DNA of 13,923 nucleotides, taken from JAXGPP01 sp964436865 (GTDB taxonomy: Bacteria; Planctomycetota; Planctomycetia; Pirellulales; Thermoguttaceae). Below the pieces are notes generated by a model. That model saw nothing but the letters and a program-made list of their open reading frames with translations, did no database searches and was not told the DNA's origin. This document shows, one piece after another, positions 8,341-13,838 of the stretch (the stretch's first letter is position 1; each line of letters begins with the position of its first letter). Position numbers and translations under genes: made by a program. Location: NCBI GenBank assembly GCA_964436865.1, contig CAYTFK010000183.1:1-13923 (forward strand). Reading direction: 5' to 3'.

Positions 8341-9564
8341 TCAGGGCTGGGGCTCGAGCCCGGTGAGCCGCTCGAGCACGCGAAAAAGCTGCTCGGCCTG
8401 CCCGCTGCCGCCGCTGAAGACGAAGTCGCTGCCGATGAGGAGCTTGGGCACCGTGCCGCGGCCGCTGAGGTCGTAGGCCCGTGCGGCGAACCTGAGCTCG
8501 TCGTGAACGGCCTTTCCGGCGCGCTCCGATTGGAACCGTTCCAGTCCCACCGCCTCAGCCGCTTTGCGTTCAACCTGTTCCATGAGGGGCGGCTCGTCGC
8601 CCGTCATGAGCCAGCGGTGAAAGGCGGGAAACTTGCTTGGATCGGCCCGCCACACGGCGAGAGCCGCCAGGGCATAGCGGCAGGCGTCGAGATTCTCGAT
8701 CGAAGTCTTTTCGACGAACGGATTACAGTCGCCGTTCATCGGCACGGGCAGCACGACCACGGCCAAACGGCCGCCGTAGCGCCGGCGAGCCAGTTCCAGG
8801 TTGGCCGACAGGCTGCGGCAGCGGCGGCACGTGTAGTCGGAGAGTTCGACGATCGAGTGTTCGGCGTCGGGGTCGCCCAGGAGCGGGTGTTCGGCGGGGT
8901 CAATTGTCAACTTGCCGCCCAGCAGGGCAAGCTGTTGGCGTGGCACTGTCTCTTGCGGCGGTAATGACAACTCGCCGGGCGGCAAGGGGGCAGCGACCTT
9001 CTCAACGCGGTAGTCTGCGGGAGAGAATGTCAATTGGCCGGCGATGAGGACAACCACCAGCGCGACGCTTGTGGCTGCGGCCTTTCCGTCAAACGGAACG
9101 ATGGCTAGCGCGAATCCGGCCAACGTAACTCCGCAGGCATGGACCGCGAGGCACCACAGGCACGAGTTTCCCAGTGCGATGAGAACGGCGACGAACCAGA
9201 GCGCCGACAGGCCGGCAGCCAAGGCAATCGCCAGCACAAGCCAGCGTGCCGCTCGACGCCGCAGGCGCGGCTGGCTGGAAGCGGCCGGAAAGGTTGTCGC
9301 CACGAGTAGCCCGTAGATGGCCGCGGCGGGAAGTCCGACGGGCAGGCCGAGCCAGTAGCCCCAGCGGCTTTCCAGCACATGCCGGCAGCCGACGCCCGCG
9401 CCGCCACAGCCAAGGGCCTCGCCGCCGGTCGTCCAGGAGACCCACGCCAAATAGGCGCTCAAGGCCGCGGCCAGGCACGCCAGGATACGAATCGCCCACC
9501 AGCCCGCGCGGACAAATCGCGAAGGCAACTCGGCAGCGCGGATCGTCTCATCGGCAGCGCCCAT
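8341..9564 (-). CDS. Vitamin K epoxide reductase (VKOR) fused to a thioredoxin/DsbA-like domain
   Basis: This is a 407-residue membrane protein that should form disulfides in exported proteins: the thioredoxin-like domain oxidises substrates and the VKOR part passes electrons to quinone. The VKOR part (about 20-180) has five hydrophobic segments, the loop cysteines Cys53 and Cys60, and the quinone-side CxxC Cys135-Leu-Trp-Cys138. The C-terminal thioredoxin-fold domain (about 225-407) has Cys246-Arg-Arg-Cys249 after SDYT and a cis-proline motif GTVP (370-373). Two further cysteines, 280 and 295, lie within it. I chose ATG 9564, with GAGG spaced 7 nt upstream. An in-frame TTG at 9636 would start inside the rplT terminator and is rejected. 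The gene lies 51 nt past the terminator stem-loop's T-tract, and I see no -10/-35 pair in front of it. Confidence 0.92.
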   Translation of the reverse strand: MGAADETIRAAELPSRFVRAGWWAIRILACLAAALSAYLAWVSWTTGGEALGCGGAGVGCRHVLESRWGYWLGLPVGLPAAAIYGLLVATTFPAASSQPRLRRRAARWLVLAIALAAGLSALWFVAVLIALGNSCLWCLAVHACGVTLAGFALAIVPFDGKAAATSVALVVVLIAGQLTFSPADYRVEKVAAPLPPGELSLPPQETVPRQQLALLGGKLTIDPAEHPLLGDPDAEHSIVELSDYTCRRCRSLSANLELARRRYGGRLAVVVLPVPMNGDCNPFVEKTSIENLDACRYALAALAVWRADPSKFPAFHRWLMTGDEPPLMEQVERKAAEAVGLERFQSERAGKAVHDELRFAARAYDLSGRGTVPKLLIGSDFVFSGGSGQAEQLFRVLERLTGLEPQP

Positions 9565-9614
9565 GAGTACACCTCGCCAGGCAGTTGCCGGGGCGCCAGG
9601 TGGCCTCGGCCAGC

Positions 9615-9651
9615 AAAAAAAACGACCCCGCGTCAATCGGTCGCGGGGTCG
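9615..9651 (-). terminator. Intrinsic terminator of the thrS-infC-rpmI-rplT cluster
   Basis: On the minus strand CGACCCCGCG (9651-9642) pairs perfectly over 10 bp with CGCGGGGTCG (9632-9623). The loop is 9 nt and eight T residues follow at once (9622-9615). The stem starts 50 nt after the rplT stop codon. This is a classic rho-independent terminator read in the direction of the ribosomal protein genes. Confidence 0.95.
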
Positions 9652-9700
9652 CTTCGGTTCTTTGTTTCAAGGGATAAGGCGATCTCGCCGACCGGTCGCG

Positions 9701-10063
9701 TCAGACCTTAGCCGGGAGCTTTGCCTTTACCAGTTCGACCACCTGGTCGAACGCGGCCGGATCGTTGACCGCCATCTCGGCAAGCATTTTGCGGTCCAGC
9801 CCGATCTTGGCGGCCTCGAGCCCGCAGATGAACTCGCTGTAGCGCAGGCCGCGCATCCGCGCCGCGGCGTTGATGCGGGTGATCCACAAGCGGCGGAATT
9901 CGCGGCGTCGCAACCGCCGGTGGGCGTAGGCGTAGACGCCGGATCGGACGAGTGTTTCCTTGGCGGTACGCAAGAGCTTGCGCCGCGCGCCGACGTAGCC
10001 TTTTACCTTGCGAAACAGTCGATTCTTGGCCCGCGTACGGGCCGAGCCCTTAGTGGTCCTCAT
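9701..10063 (-). CDS. rplT: 50S ribosomal protein L20
   Basis: This is a 120-residue ribosomal protein, the usual length for L20. It binds 23S rRNA early in assembly of the large subunit and in several bacteria represses its own operon. The basic N-terminal helix (RTRAKNRLFRKVKGYVGARR, 9-28), the RRREFRRLWITRINAAARMRGL core (52-73) and the C-terminal DRKMLAEMA segment (89-97) are diagnostic. Start ATG 10063 is preceded by GAGAGGA, most of which lies inside a 6-bp hairpin at 10072-10089 (see that entry), so translation may be controlled. The gene is last in the thrS-infC-rpmI-rplT cluster and is followed by a strong terminator. Confidence 0.98.
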   Translation of the reverse strand: MRTTKGSARTRAKNRLFRKVKGYVGARRKLLRTAKETLVRSGVYAYAHRRLRRREFRRLWITRINAAARMRGLRYSEFICGLEAAKIGLDRKMLAEMAVNDPAAFDQVVELVKAKLPAKV

Positions 10064-10071
10064 CGGAGGTC

Positions 10072-10116
10072 CTCTCGTGCTGGCGAGAGCAAGGCCCTCT
10101 CCGGTTTGCTGGAGAG
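10072..10116 (-). promoter_or_regulatory. Candidate RNA switch over the rplT ribosome binding site
   Basis: In the minus-strand RNA four short segments alternate just before rplT: CUCUCC (10116-10111), GGAGAG (10102-10097), CUCUCG (10089-10084) and CGAGAG (10077-10072). The last one overlaps the Shine-Dalgarno sequence GAGAGGA. Segments 1:2 and 3:4 form two perfect 6-bp hairpins with loops of 8 and 6 nt, hiding the Shine-Dalgarno sequence. Segment 2 can instead pair with 3 (core GAGAG with CUCUC), which would free it. L20 is a known autoregulator in E. coli and Bacillus, so it is a natural ligand candidate, but that is inference. Confidence 0.45.
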
Positions 10117-10142
10117 CGTTGTACTGCCCGTCTCGCGGTCAT

Positions 10143-10218
10143 GCGACATCGGAACGGCCTATTCCGGCCAACGTCGCGCCGGCCCCTTGTTGGGCCAGGC
10201 TCTGGAAATATGGGCCCA
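10143..10218 (-). promoter_or_regulatory. Structured spacer RNA between rpmI and rplT
   Basis: Two further hairpins lie upstream of the rplT switch. One spans 10143-10177: GCGACGUUGG pairs over 10 bp with CCGAUGUCGC around a 15-nt loop. Two of its pairs are G-U in the minus-strand RNA but would be A-C mismatches in a plus-strand RNA, as expected if the structure works in the operon mRNA. The other pairs UGGGCC (10218-10213) with GGCCCA (10196-10191) around a 16-nt loop. No T-tract follows either. The 185-nt rpmI-rplT gap is much longer than usual for this gene pair. Confidence 0.4.
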
Positions 10219-10248
10219 GACGCCCAATTTGCACCCGCGGTGGCTGGC

Positions 10249-10452
10249 TCAGTAGCTGTGATGGCCAAGAGCCGCGTGGATCCGCTTTGCCTCCACGCCA
10301 TCCAATACCCGGGTGCCGCGGAGGTTTCGCTTCTGCTTCTGGGTCTTCCGGGTGGCAAGGTGGCTGGTGCCGGCATTGCGGTGCTTGACTTTGCCGTTGG
10401 CCGTGATCCGGAAGCGCTTTTTGGTAGCCTTGTGAGTCTTCTGCTTAGGCAT
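10249..10452 (-). CDS. rpmI: 50S ribosomal protein L35
   Basis: This is a 67-residue, very basic protein, the normal size of L35. It starts MPKQKTHKATKKRFR and contains KVKHRNAGTSHLATRKTQKQKRNLRG (21-46), the family's typical central block. It is part of the large ribosomal subunit. Start ATG 10452 has only a weak GGA at 5 nt upstream and no good Shine-Dalgarno sequence. A perfect TATAAT at 10502-10497 lies about 45 nt ahead, so rpmI may have a short transcript of its own with rplT. An ATG 10 nt upstream is in another frame. Confidence 0.97.
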   Translation of the reverse strand: MPKQKTHKATKKRFRITANGKVKHRNAGTSHLATRKTQKQKRNLRGTRVLDGVEAKRIHAALGHHSY

Positions 10453-10496
10453 GGCAATCCATGACGGGGTTCACGGTCAAGAGGGCAAGATCCGCC

Positions 10497-10523
10497 ATTA
10501 TAAACTCTCCCTAGGGCACGCAA
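10497..10523 (-). promoter_or_regulatory. Candidate internal promoter for rpmI-rplT
   Basis: On the minus strand a perfect -10 box TATAAT (10502-10497) lies in the infC-rpmI gap, preceded by TTGCGT (10523-10518) as a possible -35 with a short 15-nt spacer. Transcription would start near 10490, about 38 nt before the rpmI ATG. The -10 is convincing and the -35 is weak. The stretch 10524-10602 upstream is pyrimidine-rich in the minus-strand sense and shows no gene. Confidence 0.42.
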
Positions 10524-10602
10524 AGGGGAGCGGGGCGGAAATGCGTGTCCGCACCCCAAGCGGTCGCGCAATCGCGGCAGCAGAAGCAGAGAAGGTCGCT
10601 TT

Positions 10603-10640
10603 CAGCGGGGTGACTGCTAGAGGACGCAACCACCCCGCTG
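10603..10640 (-). promoter_or_regulatory. Strong 15-bp RNA hairpin between infC and rpmI
   Basis: In the minus-strand RNA CAGCGGGGUG pairs perfectly over 10 bp with CACCCCGCUG. The stem continues inward through GUUGC with GCAGU (two G-U pairs, three Watson-Crick) to an 8-nt loop. The two G-U pairs would be A-C mismatches in a plus-strand RNA, so the structure belongs to the operon transcript. It starts 41 nt after the infC stop. No U-tract follows, so it is not a standard terminator. It could be a processing site, a 3'-end stabiliser, a non-canonical terminator or a protein-binding site. Confidence 0.55.
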
Positions 10641-10681
10641 CTGGGGACGAGTGGCACCGATAGGCGATCGTCCCAGTGATC

Positions 10682-11194
10682 TCACTTGGGCGCCAATGTG
10701 CAGGTAATTCGTTTACCCTGCTGCTGTGGGGTGGACTCGAGTTTCCCCACATCTTCGAGCTTGGCGATGATGTCGTCGATGACGCGACGCCCCTCTTCCA
10801 CGTGGGCCAGTTCCCTGCCGCGGAACATGACCGACAACAGCACCTTATCCTTTTCGCCAAGAAACTCCCGGGCACGGTTCACTTTGACATCGATGTCATG
10901 TTGGCCGGTCTTCGGTCGCACCCGGATCTCTTTGATCTTGATCTGGTGACCGTGGGTTTTGTGCTGTCGTTTCTTCTGCTGGTACTTGAACTTGCCGAAA
11001 TCCATGATTCGGCAAACGGGTGGTCGGGCGTCGGGCGCCACCTCCACCAAATCCATTCCGGCGGCCCGAGCGGCCGCGAGCGCCTCGTCGACGGGCAGAA
11101 TGCCGAGTTGTTGACCATCTGCACCAATGACGCGAACCGGAGTAATGCGGATTTGCTCATTGATGCGCTGCTGCTTCGAGTCGATAGTCGCCAT
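10682..11194 (-). CDS. infC: Translation initiation factor IF-3
   Basis: This protein of about 170 residues binds the 30S subunit, prevents premature joining of the 50S subunit and rejects non-canonical start codons. The IF-3 N-terminal signature RINEQIRI, the linker block VCRIMDFGKFKYQQKKR and the C-terminal KEIRVRP...HDIDVKVNRAREFL and VMFRGRE are all present, and the length is normal. I give the conventional ATG at 11194, but the Shine-Dalgarno sequence GGAGG (11199-11195) touches it with no spacer. An in-frame AUC at 11185 lies 9 nt from GGAGG and may be the real start, giving 167 residues. E. coli infC starts at AUU and is autoregulated through this. An in-frame TTG at 11209 lacks any binding site. 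The gene lies between thrS and rpmI, in the E. coli order. Confidence 0.96.
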   Translation of the reverse strand: MATIDSKQQRINEQIRITPVRVIGADGQQLGILPVDEALAAARAAGMDLVEVAPDARPPVCRIMDFGKFKYQQKKRQHKTHGHQIKIKEIRVRPKTGQHDIDVKVNRAREFLGEKDKVLLSVMFRGRELAHVEEGRRVIDDIIAKLEDVGKLESTPQQQGKRITCTLAPK

Positions 11195-11298
11195 CCTCCA
11201 CTTAGACAATGAATAGGGTTAATTGGGATAGTTTGGGCCCCTGGCCCGGGCAAGTATCCCGCAGGGGGCTCTGGGGCCGCCTCTAAAGTCTAGCCTAT

Positions 11299-11416
11299 TC
11301 GGCCGGCGCACGGGTGTATCCCCGGCAGAACCGGCCGATTTCCTCTGACCCGGATCTCAAGGCGAGTCACTTCAGAACCCGGGTCCCGTTGCTGCACGGT
11401 TGCAGGCACCGGCCGA
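11299..11416 (-). promoter_or_regulatory. Structured infC leader with competing stem arms
   Basis: The thrS-infC gap (11195-11494) holds no gene. Counting from the promoter candidate at 11436-11464 it is mostly mRNA leader, about 240 nt. Its RNA has the direct repeat AAUCGGCCGGU twice, at 11418-11408 and 11340-11330. One downstream arm, CCGGCCGA (11306-11299), can pair over 8 bp with either copy. The nearer pairing encloses an inner CGGG/CCCG hairpin. Further on, GC-rich palindromes (for example GGGCC/GGCCC near 11250) precede the ribosome binding site, with no U-tract. L20 leaders upstream of infC are known in Firmicutes; whether this belongs to that class needs a covariance search. Confidence 0.42.
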
Positions 11417-11435
11417 TTCTGGAGCGGTCCTTAAG

Positions 11436-11464
11436 AGTATTTTCTGGGGCGGAGAAAGAGTCAA
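11436..11464 (-). promoter_or_regulatory. Candidate infC promoter
   Basis: On the minus strand TTGACT (11464-11459, five of six matches to the -35 consensus) is followed after exactly 17 nt by AATACT (11441-11436, four of six matches to the -10). It lies 31 nt after the thrS stop codon, in the thrS-infC gap. Transcription would start near 11429 and yield a leader of about 240 nt. infC having its own promoter next to thrS matches the E. coli arrangement. Confidence 0.5.
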
Positions 11465-11494
11465 CAACCCTGCGCGGTATAACCGGCACGGACG

Positions 11495-13519
11495 CTACTT
11501 TTTCTCCTTCTTGCGCACCTTGCGGCTGGCGATCTCCTCCAAAAGCTTCTCGGTGGCCGCCGCCACGGTCATCGAGCCCAGGTCGCCCTCCAGCCGGTCG
11601 CGAACCGCGACGCTGTCGGTTTCCATCTCCCGCCCGCCTGCCACAAACATATAGGGAACGAGTTCAAGCTGGCCATCGCGGATCTTGGCCCCAATCTTTT
11701 CGGCCCGATAGTCGCCGGTGACGCGCAGCCCCGCCGCCCGGAGCTGCTCTTCCACCTTCCGGCCATACTCCTCGAACTTCTGGCTTACGGTCAGCACGCG
11801 AACCTGTTCGGGGGCCAGCCAGAGCGGGAAGGCCCCGCCAAAATGCTCGATCAGCACGCCGATAAACCGTTCCATGGAGCCGAACGGTGCGCGGTGGATC
11901 ATCACCGGCCGGTGCGGCCGGTTGTCGGCGCCGGTGTATTCCAGCTTGAACCGCTCGGGGAGCTGGTAATCGACCTGGACGGTCCCTAGTTGCCACTCAC
12001 GGCCGATAACGTCCTTGATCACGAAGTCGATCTTCGGCCCGTAGAAGGCCGCTTCGCCCGATTCGGCCGAGAACGGCACGCCCAACTGCTCGGCGGCCCG
12101 GCGGCAGGCCGCCTCGGCTTTCTCCCACTGCTCGCCGCTGCCGACGTACTTGTCCGACGCCGGATCGCGCAATCCGACGCGGACGCGGTAGTCGGACATG
12201 CCCAGGGTGCCAAAGATGATCTTCACCAGGTCAAGGCACCCGGCCACCTCGGCGTCGAGTTGCTCCTCAGTGACGAACAGGTGGGCGTCGTCCTGGGTGA
12301 AGCCGCGCACCCGGGTCATGCCTCCCAACTCGCCCGACTGCTCCCAGCGGTAGACGGTGCCGAACTCGGCCAAGCGGAACGGCAGGTCGCGGTAGCTCCG
12401 CGGCTCCGACTGGTAGATCTTGATATGGAACGGGCAGTTCATCGGCTTGAGCAGGTAGCCGTCGACATTGCCCTGTTCGAGCCGGTTTGCCAGATCGGCA
12501 CAGGAGCAGTTCTGGTCGGCCAACAGCTTGAGCTGCTCGTGCGCGACCATGGGCGGATACTGCGAGTCGCGATAGTAGGGGAAGTGGCCCGAAGTGCGGA
12601 ATAGGTCGAGCCGGCCGATATGCGGGGTGAAAACCTGGTGGTACCCCTGGCGTCGCAGGTGCCCGCTGATGAACTGCTGCAATTCGTGGCGGACGACCGA
12701 GCCCTTGGGTTTCCACAGGATGAGCCCCTGCCCGACCATGTCGTCGACCTCGAACAGCCCCAGGCGGCGGCCCAGCACGCGGTGATCGCGTTTCTTGGCT
12801 TCCTCGATCCGCTGGAGATACTCTTCAAGGTCCTTCTTCGAGAACCACGCGGTGCCGTAGAGCCGCTGCAACTGCCGCTGCGAGATGTCGCCCTTCCAGT
12901 ACGCGCCGGCGACGGAAAGGAGCTTCACCGCTCCGATCGCCCCCGCGCTGGGCACGTGCGGCCCGCGGCAGAGGTCGATGAATTCGCCCTGGCGGTAGAA
13001 CGAGACCGTCTGGTGTTCGGCGAGTCCTTCGCGGAGATGCTCCACCTTGAGACGCTGGCCGAGATCCTCGCAAAGCTGGATGGCCCGGTCGCGCGGTTCG
13101 ACCAGCCGTTCAAACGGTTCGTCCTCGGCGATGATCCTGGCCATCTCGGCCTCGATCCGCTCAAAGTCGCTCTCGGAGATCGGCCGGTCGAGTCCAATAT
13201 CGTAATAGAAGCCGTTCTCGACGGTGGGACCGAAAGCCAATTCGACTCCCTCGTAAAGCCGCATCACCGCGCGGGCCATCACATGGGCGGCGGAGTGCCG
13301 CATCACCTCCAGGGCCTCGGGATCGCGCTGGGTAATGAGCCGCAGCGAGACTTCTCCTTCTTCGGGCAAGAGCGAGTCGGCGCCAACAATCTGGCCGTCG
13401 ACTTCGGCCGCCAGCGTGGCCTTGGCCAGCCGCGGACCGATGTCGGCGGCAACGTCTATCGGACGAACGCGGCGAGAGTATTCAAGAACCTTACCGTCGG
13501 GCAGTGTGACTTTTAACAT
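11495..13519 (-). CDS. thrS: Threonyl-tRNA synthetase
   Basis: This is a 674-residue class II synthetase that charges tRNA-Thr. The domains are: TGS (1-63), editing domain (about 64-225) with His75-x3-His79 and Cys184-x3-His188, catalytic core (about 245-565) and anticodon-binding domain (about 570-660), then a Lys/Arg-rich tail RKVRKKEKK. The zinc/threonine ligands are present as Cys362 (KPMNC), His413 (TQDDAH) and His542 (IHRAPFGSMERF). Class II motif 2 is visible at RWEQSGELGGMTRVRGF. Editing and aminoacylation should thus both work. An insertion of about 28 residues before KPMNC (about 325-352) contains Cys338-Ser-Cys340. I chose ATG 13519, with the usual MLKVTLPDG start and GGAG 3 nt upstream; the frame stays open to 13798 but that part is not ThrRS-like. 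The gene heads the infC-rpmI-rplT cluster, and its leader is structured. Confidence 0.98.
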   Translation of the reverse strand: MLKVTLPDGKVLEYSRRVRPIDVAADIGPRLAKATLAAEVDGQIVGADSLLPEEGEVSLRLITQRDPEALEVMRHSAAHVMARAVMRLYEGVELAFGPTVENGFYYDIGLDRPISESDFERIEAEMARIIAEDEPFERLVEPRDRAIQLCEDLGQRLKVEHLREGLAEHQTVSFYRQGEFIDLCRGPHVPSAGAIGAVKLLSVAGAYWKGDISQRQLQRLYGTAWFSKKDLEEYLQRIEEAKKRDHRVLGRRLGLFEVDDMVGQGLILWKPKGSVVRHELQQFISGHLRRQGYHQVFTPHIGRLDLFRTSGHFPYYRDSQYPPMVAHEQLKLLADQNCSCADLANRLEQGNVDGYLLKPMNCPFHIKIYQSEPRSYRDLPFRLAEFGTVYRWEQSGELGGMTRVRGFTQDDAHLFVTEEQLDAEVAGCLDLVKIIFGTLGMSDYRVRVGLRDPASDKYVGSGEQWEKAEAACRRAAEQLGVPFSAESGEAAFYGPKIDFVIKDVIGREWQLGTVQVDYQLPERFKLEYTGADNRPHRPVMIHRAPFGSMERFIGVLIEHFGGAFPLWLAPEQVRVLTVSQKFEEYGRKVEEQLRAAGLRVTGDYRAEKIGAKIRDGQLELVPYMFVAGGREMETDSVAVRDRLEGDLGSMTVAAATEKLLEEIASRKVRKKEKK

Positions 13520-13547
13520 GGTCTCCGGGTTTCGCAACCTCTCCGTG

Positions 13548-13583
13548 GACGCCGTCGGGTTCGGCGTCGATACAAAGGACGCC
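13548..13583 (-). promoter_or_regulatory. Candidate ThrRS operator in the thrS leader
   Basis: The minus-strand RNA has three segments: GGCGUC (13583-13578), GACGCC (13568-13563) and GGCGUC (13553-13548). Segments 1:2 form a 6-bp hairpin closed by a C-C mismatch over the 7-nt loop UUUGUAU. That loop equals a tRNA-Thr(UGU) anticodon loop: U33, UGU at 34-36, A37. Segments 2:3 form a competing hairpin, 7 bp with the extra G-C pair, over loop AACCCGA. In E. coli ThrRS represses its own mRNA by binding an anticodon-like hairpin upstream of the ribosome binding site. This element lies 29 nt from the start codon at its near end. Function is inferred from shape only. Confidence 0.42.
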
Positions 13584-13667
13584 TGAATGGACCCGGCGGA
13601 GCAAGTCCCAATCTCGCCCCCCCGTCTAATGGCCCCTCTGGATGGGAGTCGCGGGCGAGAAGGGGCA

Positions 13668-13697
13668 AGTATACGCTGGCCAAATCCATGACAGCAA
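13668..13697 (-). promoter_or_regulatory. Candidate thrS promoter
   Basis: On the minus strand TATACT (13673-13668, five of six matches to the -10 consensus) is preceded after 18 nt by TTGCTG (13697-13692, three of six matches to the -35). Transcription would begin near 13661, at the first base of the 8-bp leader hairpin, giving a leader of about 140 nt. Confidence 0.45.
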
Positions 13698-13838
13698 TAC
13701 CGGCCGCCAGGCTCACTCTCGGCCAGCGACATGCGGGTGGTGCCGCCGGCCGCCACTAACGGGTGGCCACTTGACGCAAGGATCGCGAAAAGCCACACTT
13801 AAGTTCCCGTGCTTACGGCCCTTGGGCCACGAGCATTC

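Larger units (their letters stand above)
13520..13838. other. Divergent control region between thrS and tRNA-Val
   Basis: This 319-bp region has no supported gene. Its left half is the thrS leader with a promoter candidate and hairpins, listed separately. A leader hairpin of 8 bp (UCUCGCCC 13660-13653 with GGGCGAGA 13619-13612) sits right at the predicted transcript start. A 4-bp GGUU/AACC hairpin with a GCGA (GNRA) tetraloop at 13528-13539 sits next to the Shine-Dalgarno sequence. On the plus strand TTGACG at 13771-13776 could be a -35 for the tRNA, but I see no matching -10. Confidence 0.5.

Noticed and set aside
8350..8361. Perfect 12-bp palindrome GGGCTCGAGCCC at the VKOR 3' end, considered as a bidirectional terminator
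   Set aside because: There is no T-tract on either side, and it is readily explained by coding sequence in a GC-rich gene.
6591..8573. 660-codon open frame on the minus strand opposite the GH5 gene
   Set aside because: Its protein is Arg/Pro/Ala-rich with no recognisable motif, and it lies opposite a clear GH5 enzyme with signal peptide and catalytic residues. Long antisense frames are expected in GC-rich DNA.
9562..9636. TTG start of the VKOR fusion at 9636
   Set aside because: It would place the start codon inside the loop of the rplT terminator. The ATG at 9564 has a well-spaced GAGG.
13520..13661. T-box riboswitch in the thrS leader
   Set aside because: I find no T-box consensus (UGGN region) and no terminator/antiterminator with a U-tract. 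The hairpins fit an operator or translational control better.
13771..13776. TTGACG as a -35 box for tRNA-Val
   Set aside because: No acceptable -10 lies 16-18 nt downstream, so the tRNA promoter is left uncalled.
13520..13798. N-terminal extension of ThrRS by 93 residues
   Set aside because: The extension contains no ThrRS-like sequence and would cover the promoter and leader hairpins. The usual MLKVTLPDG start is at 13519.
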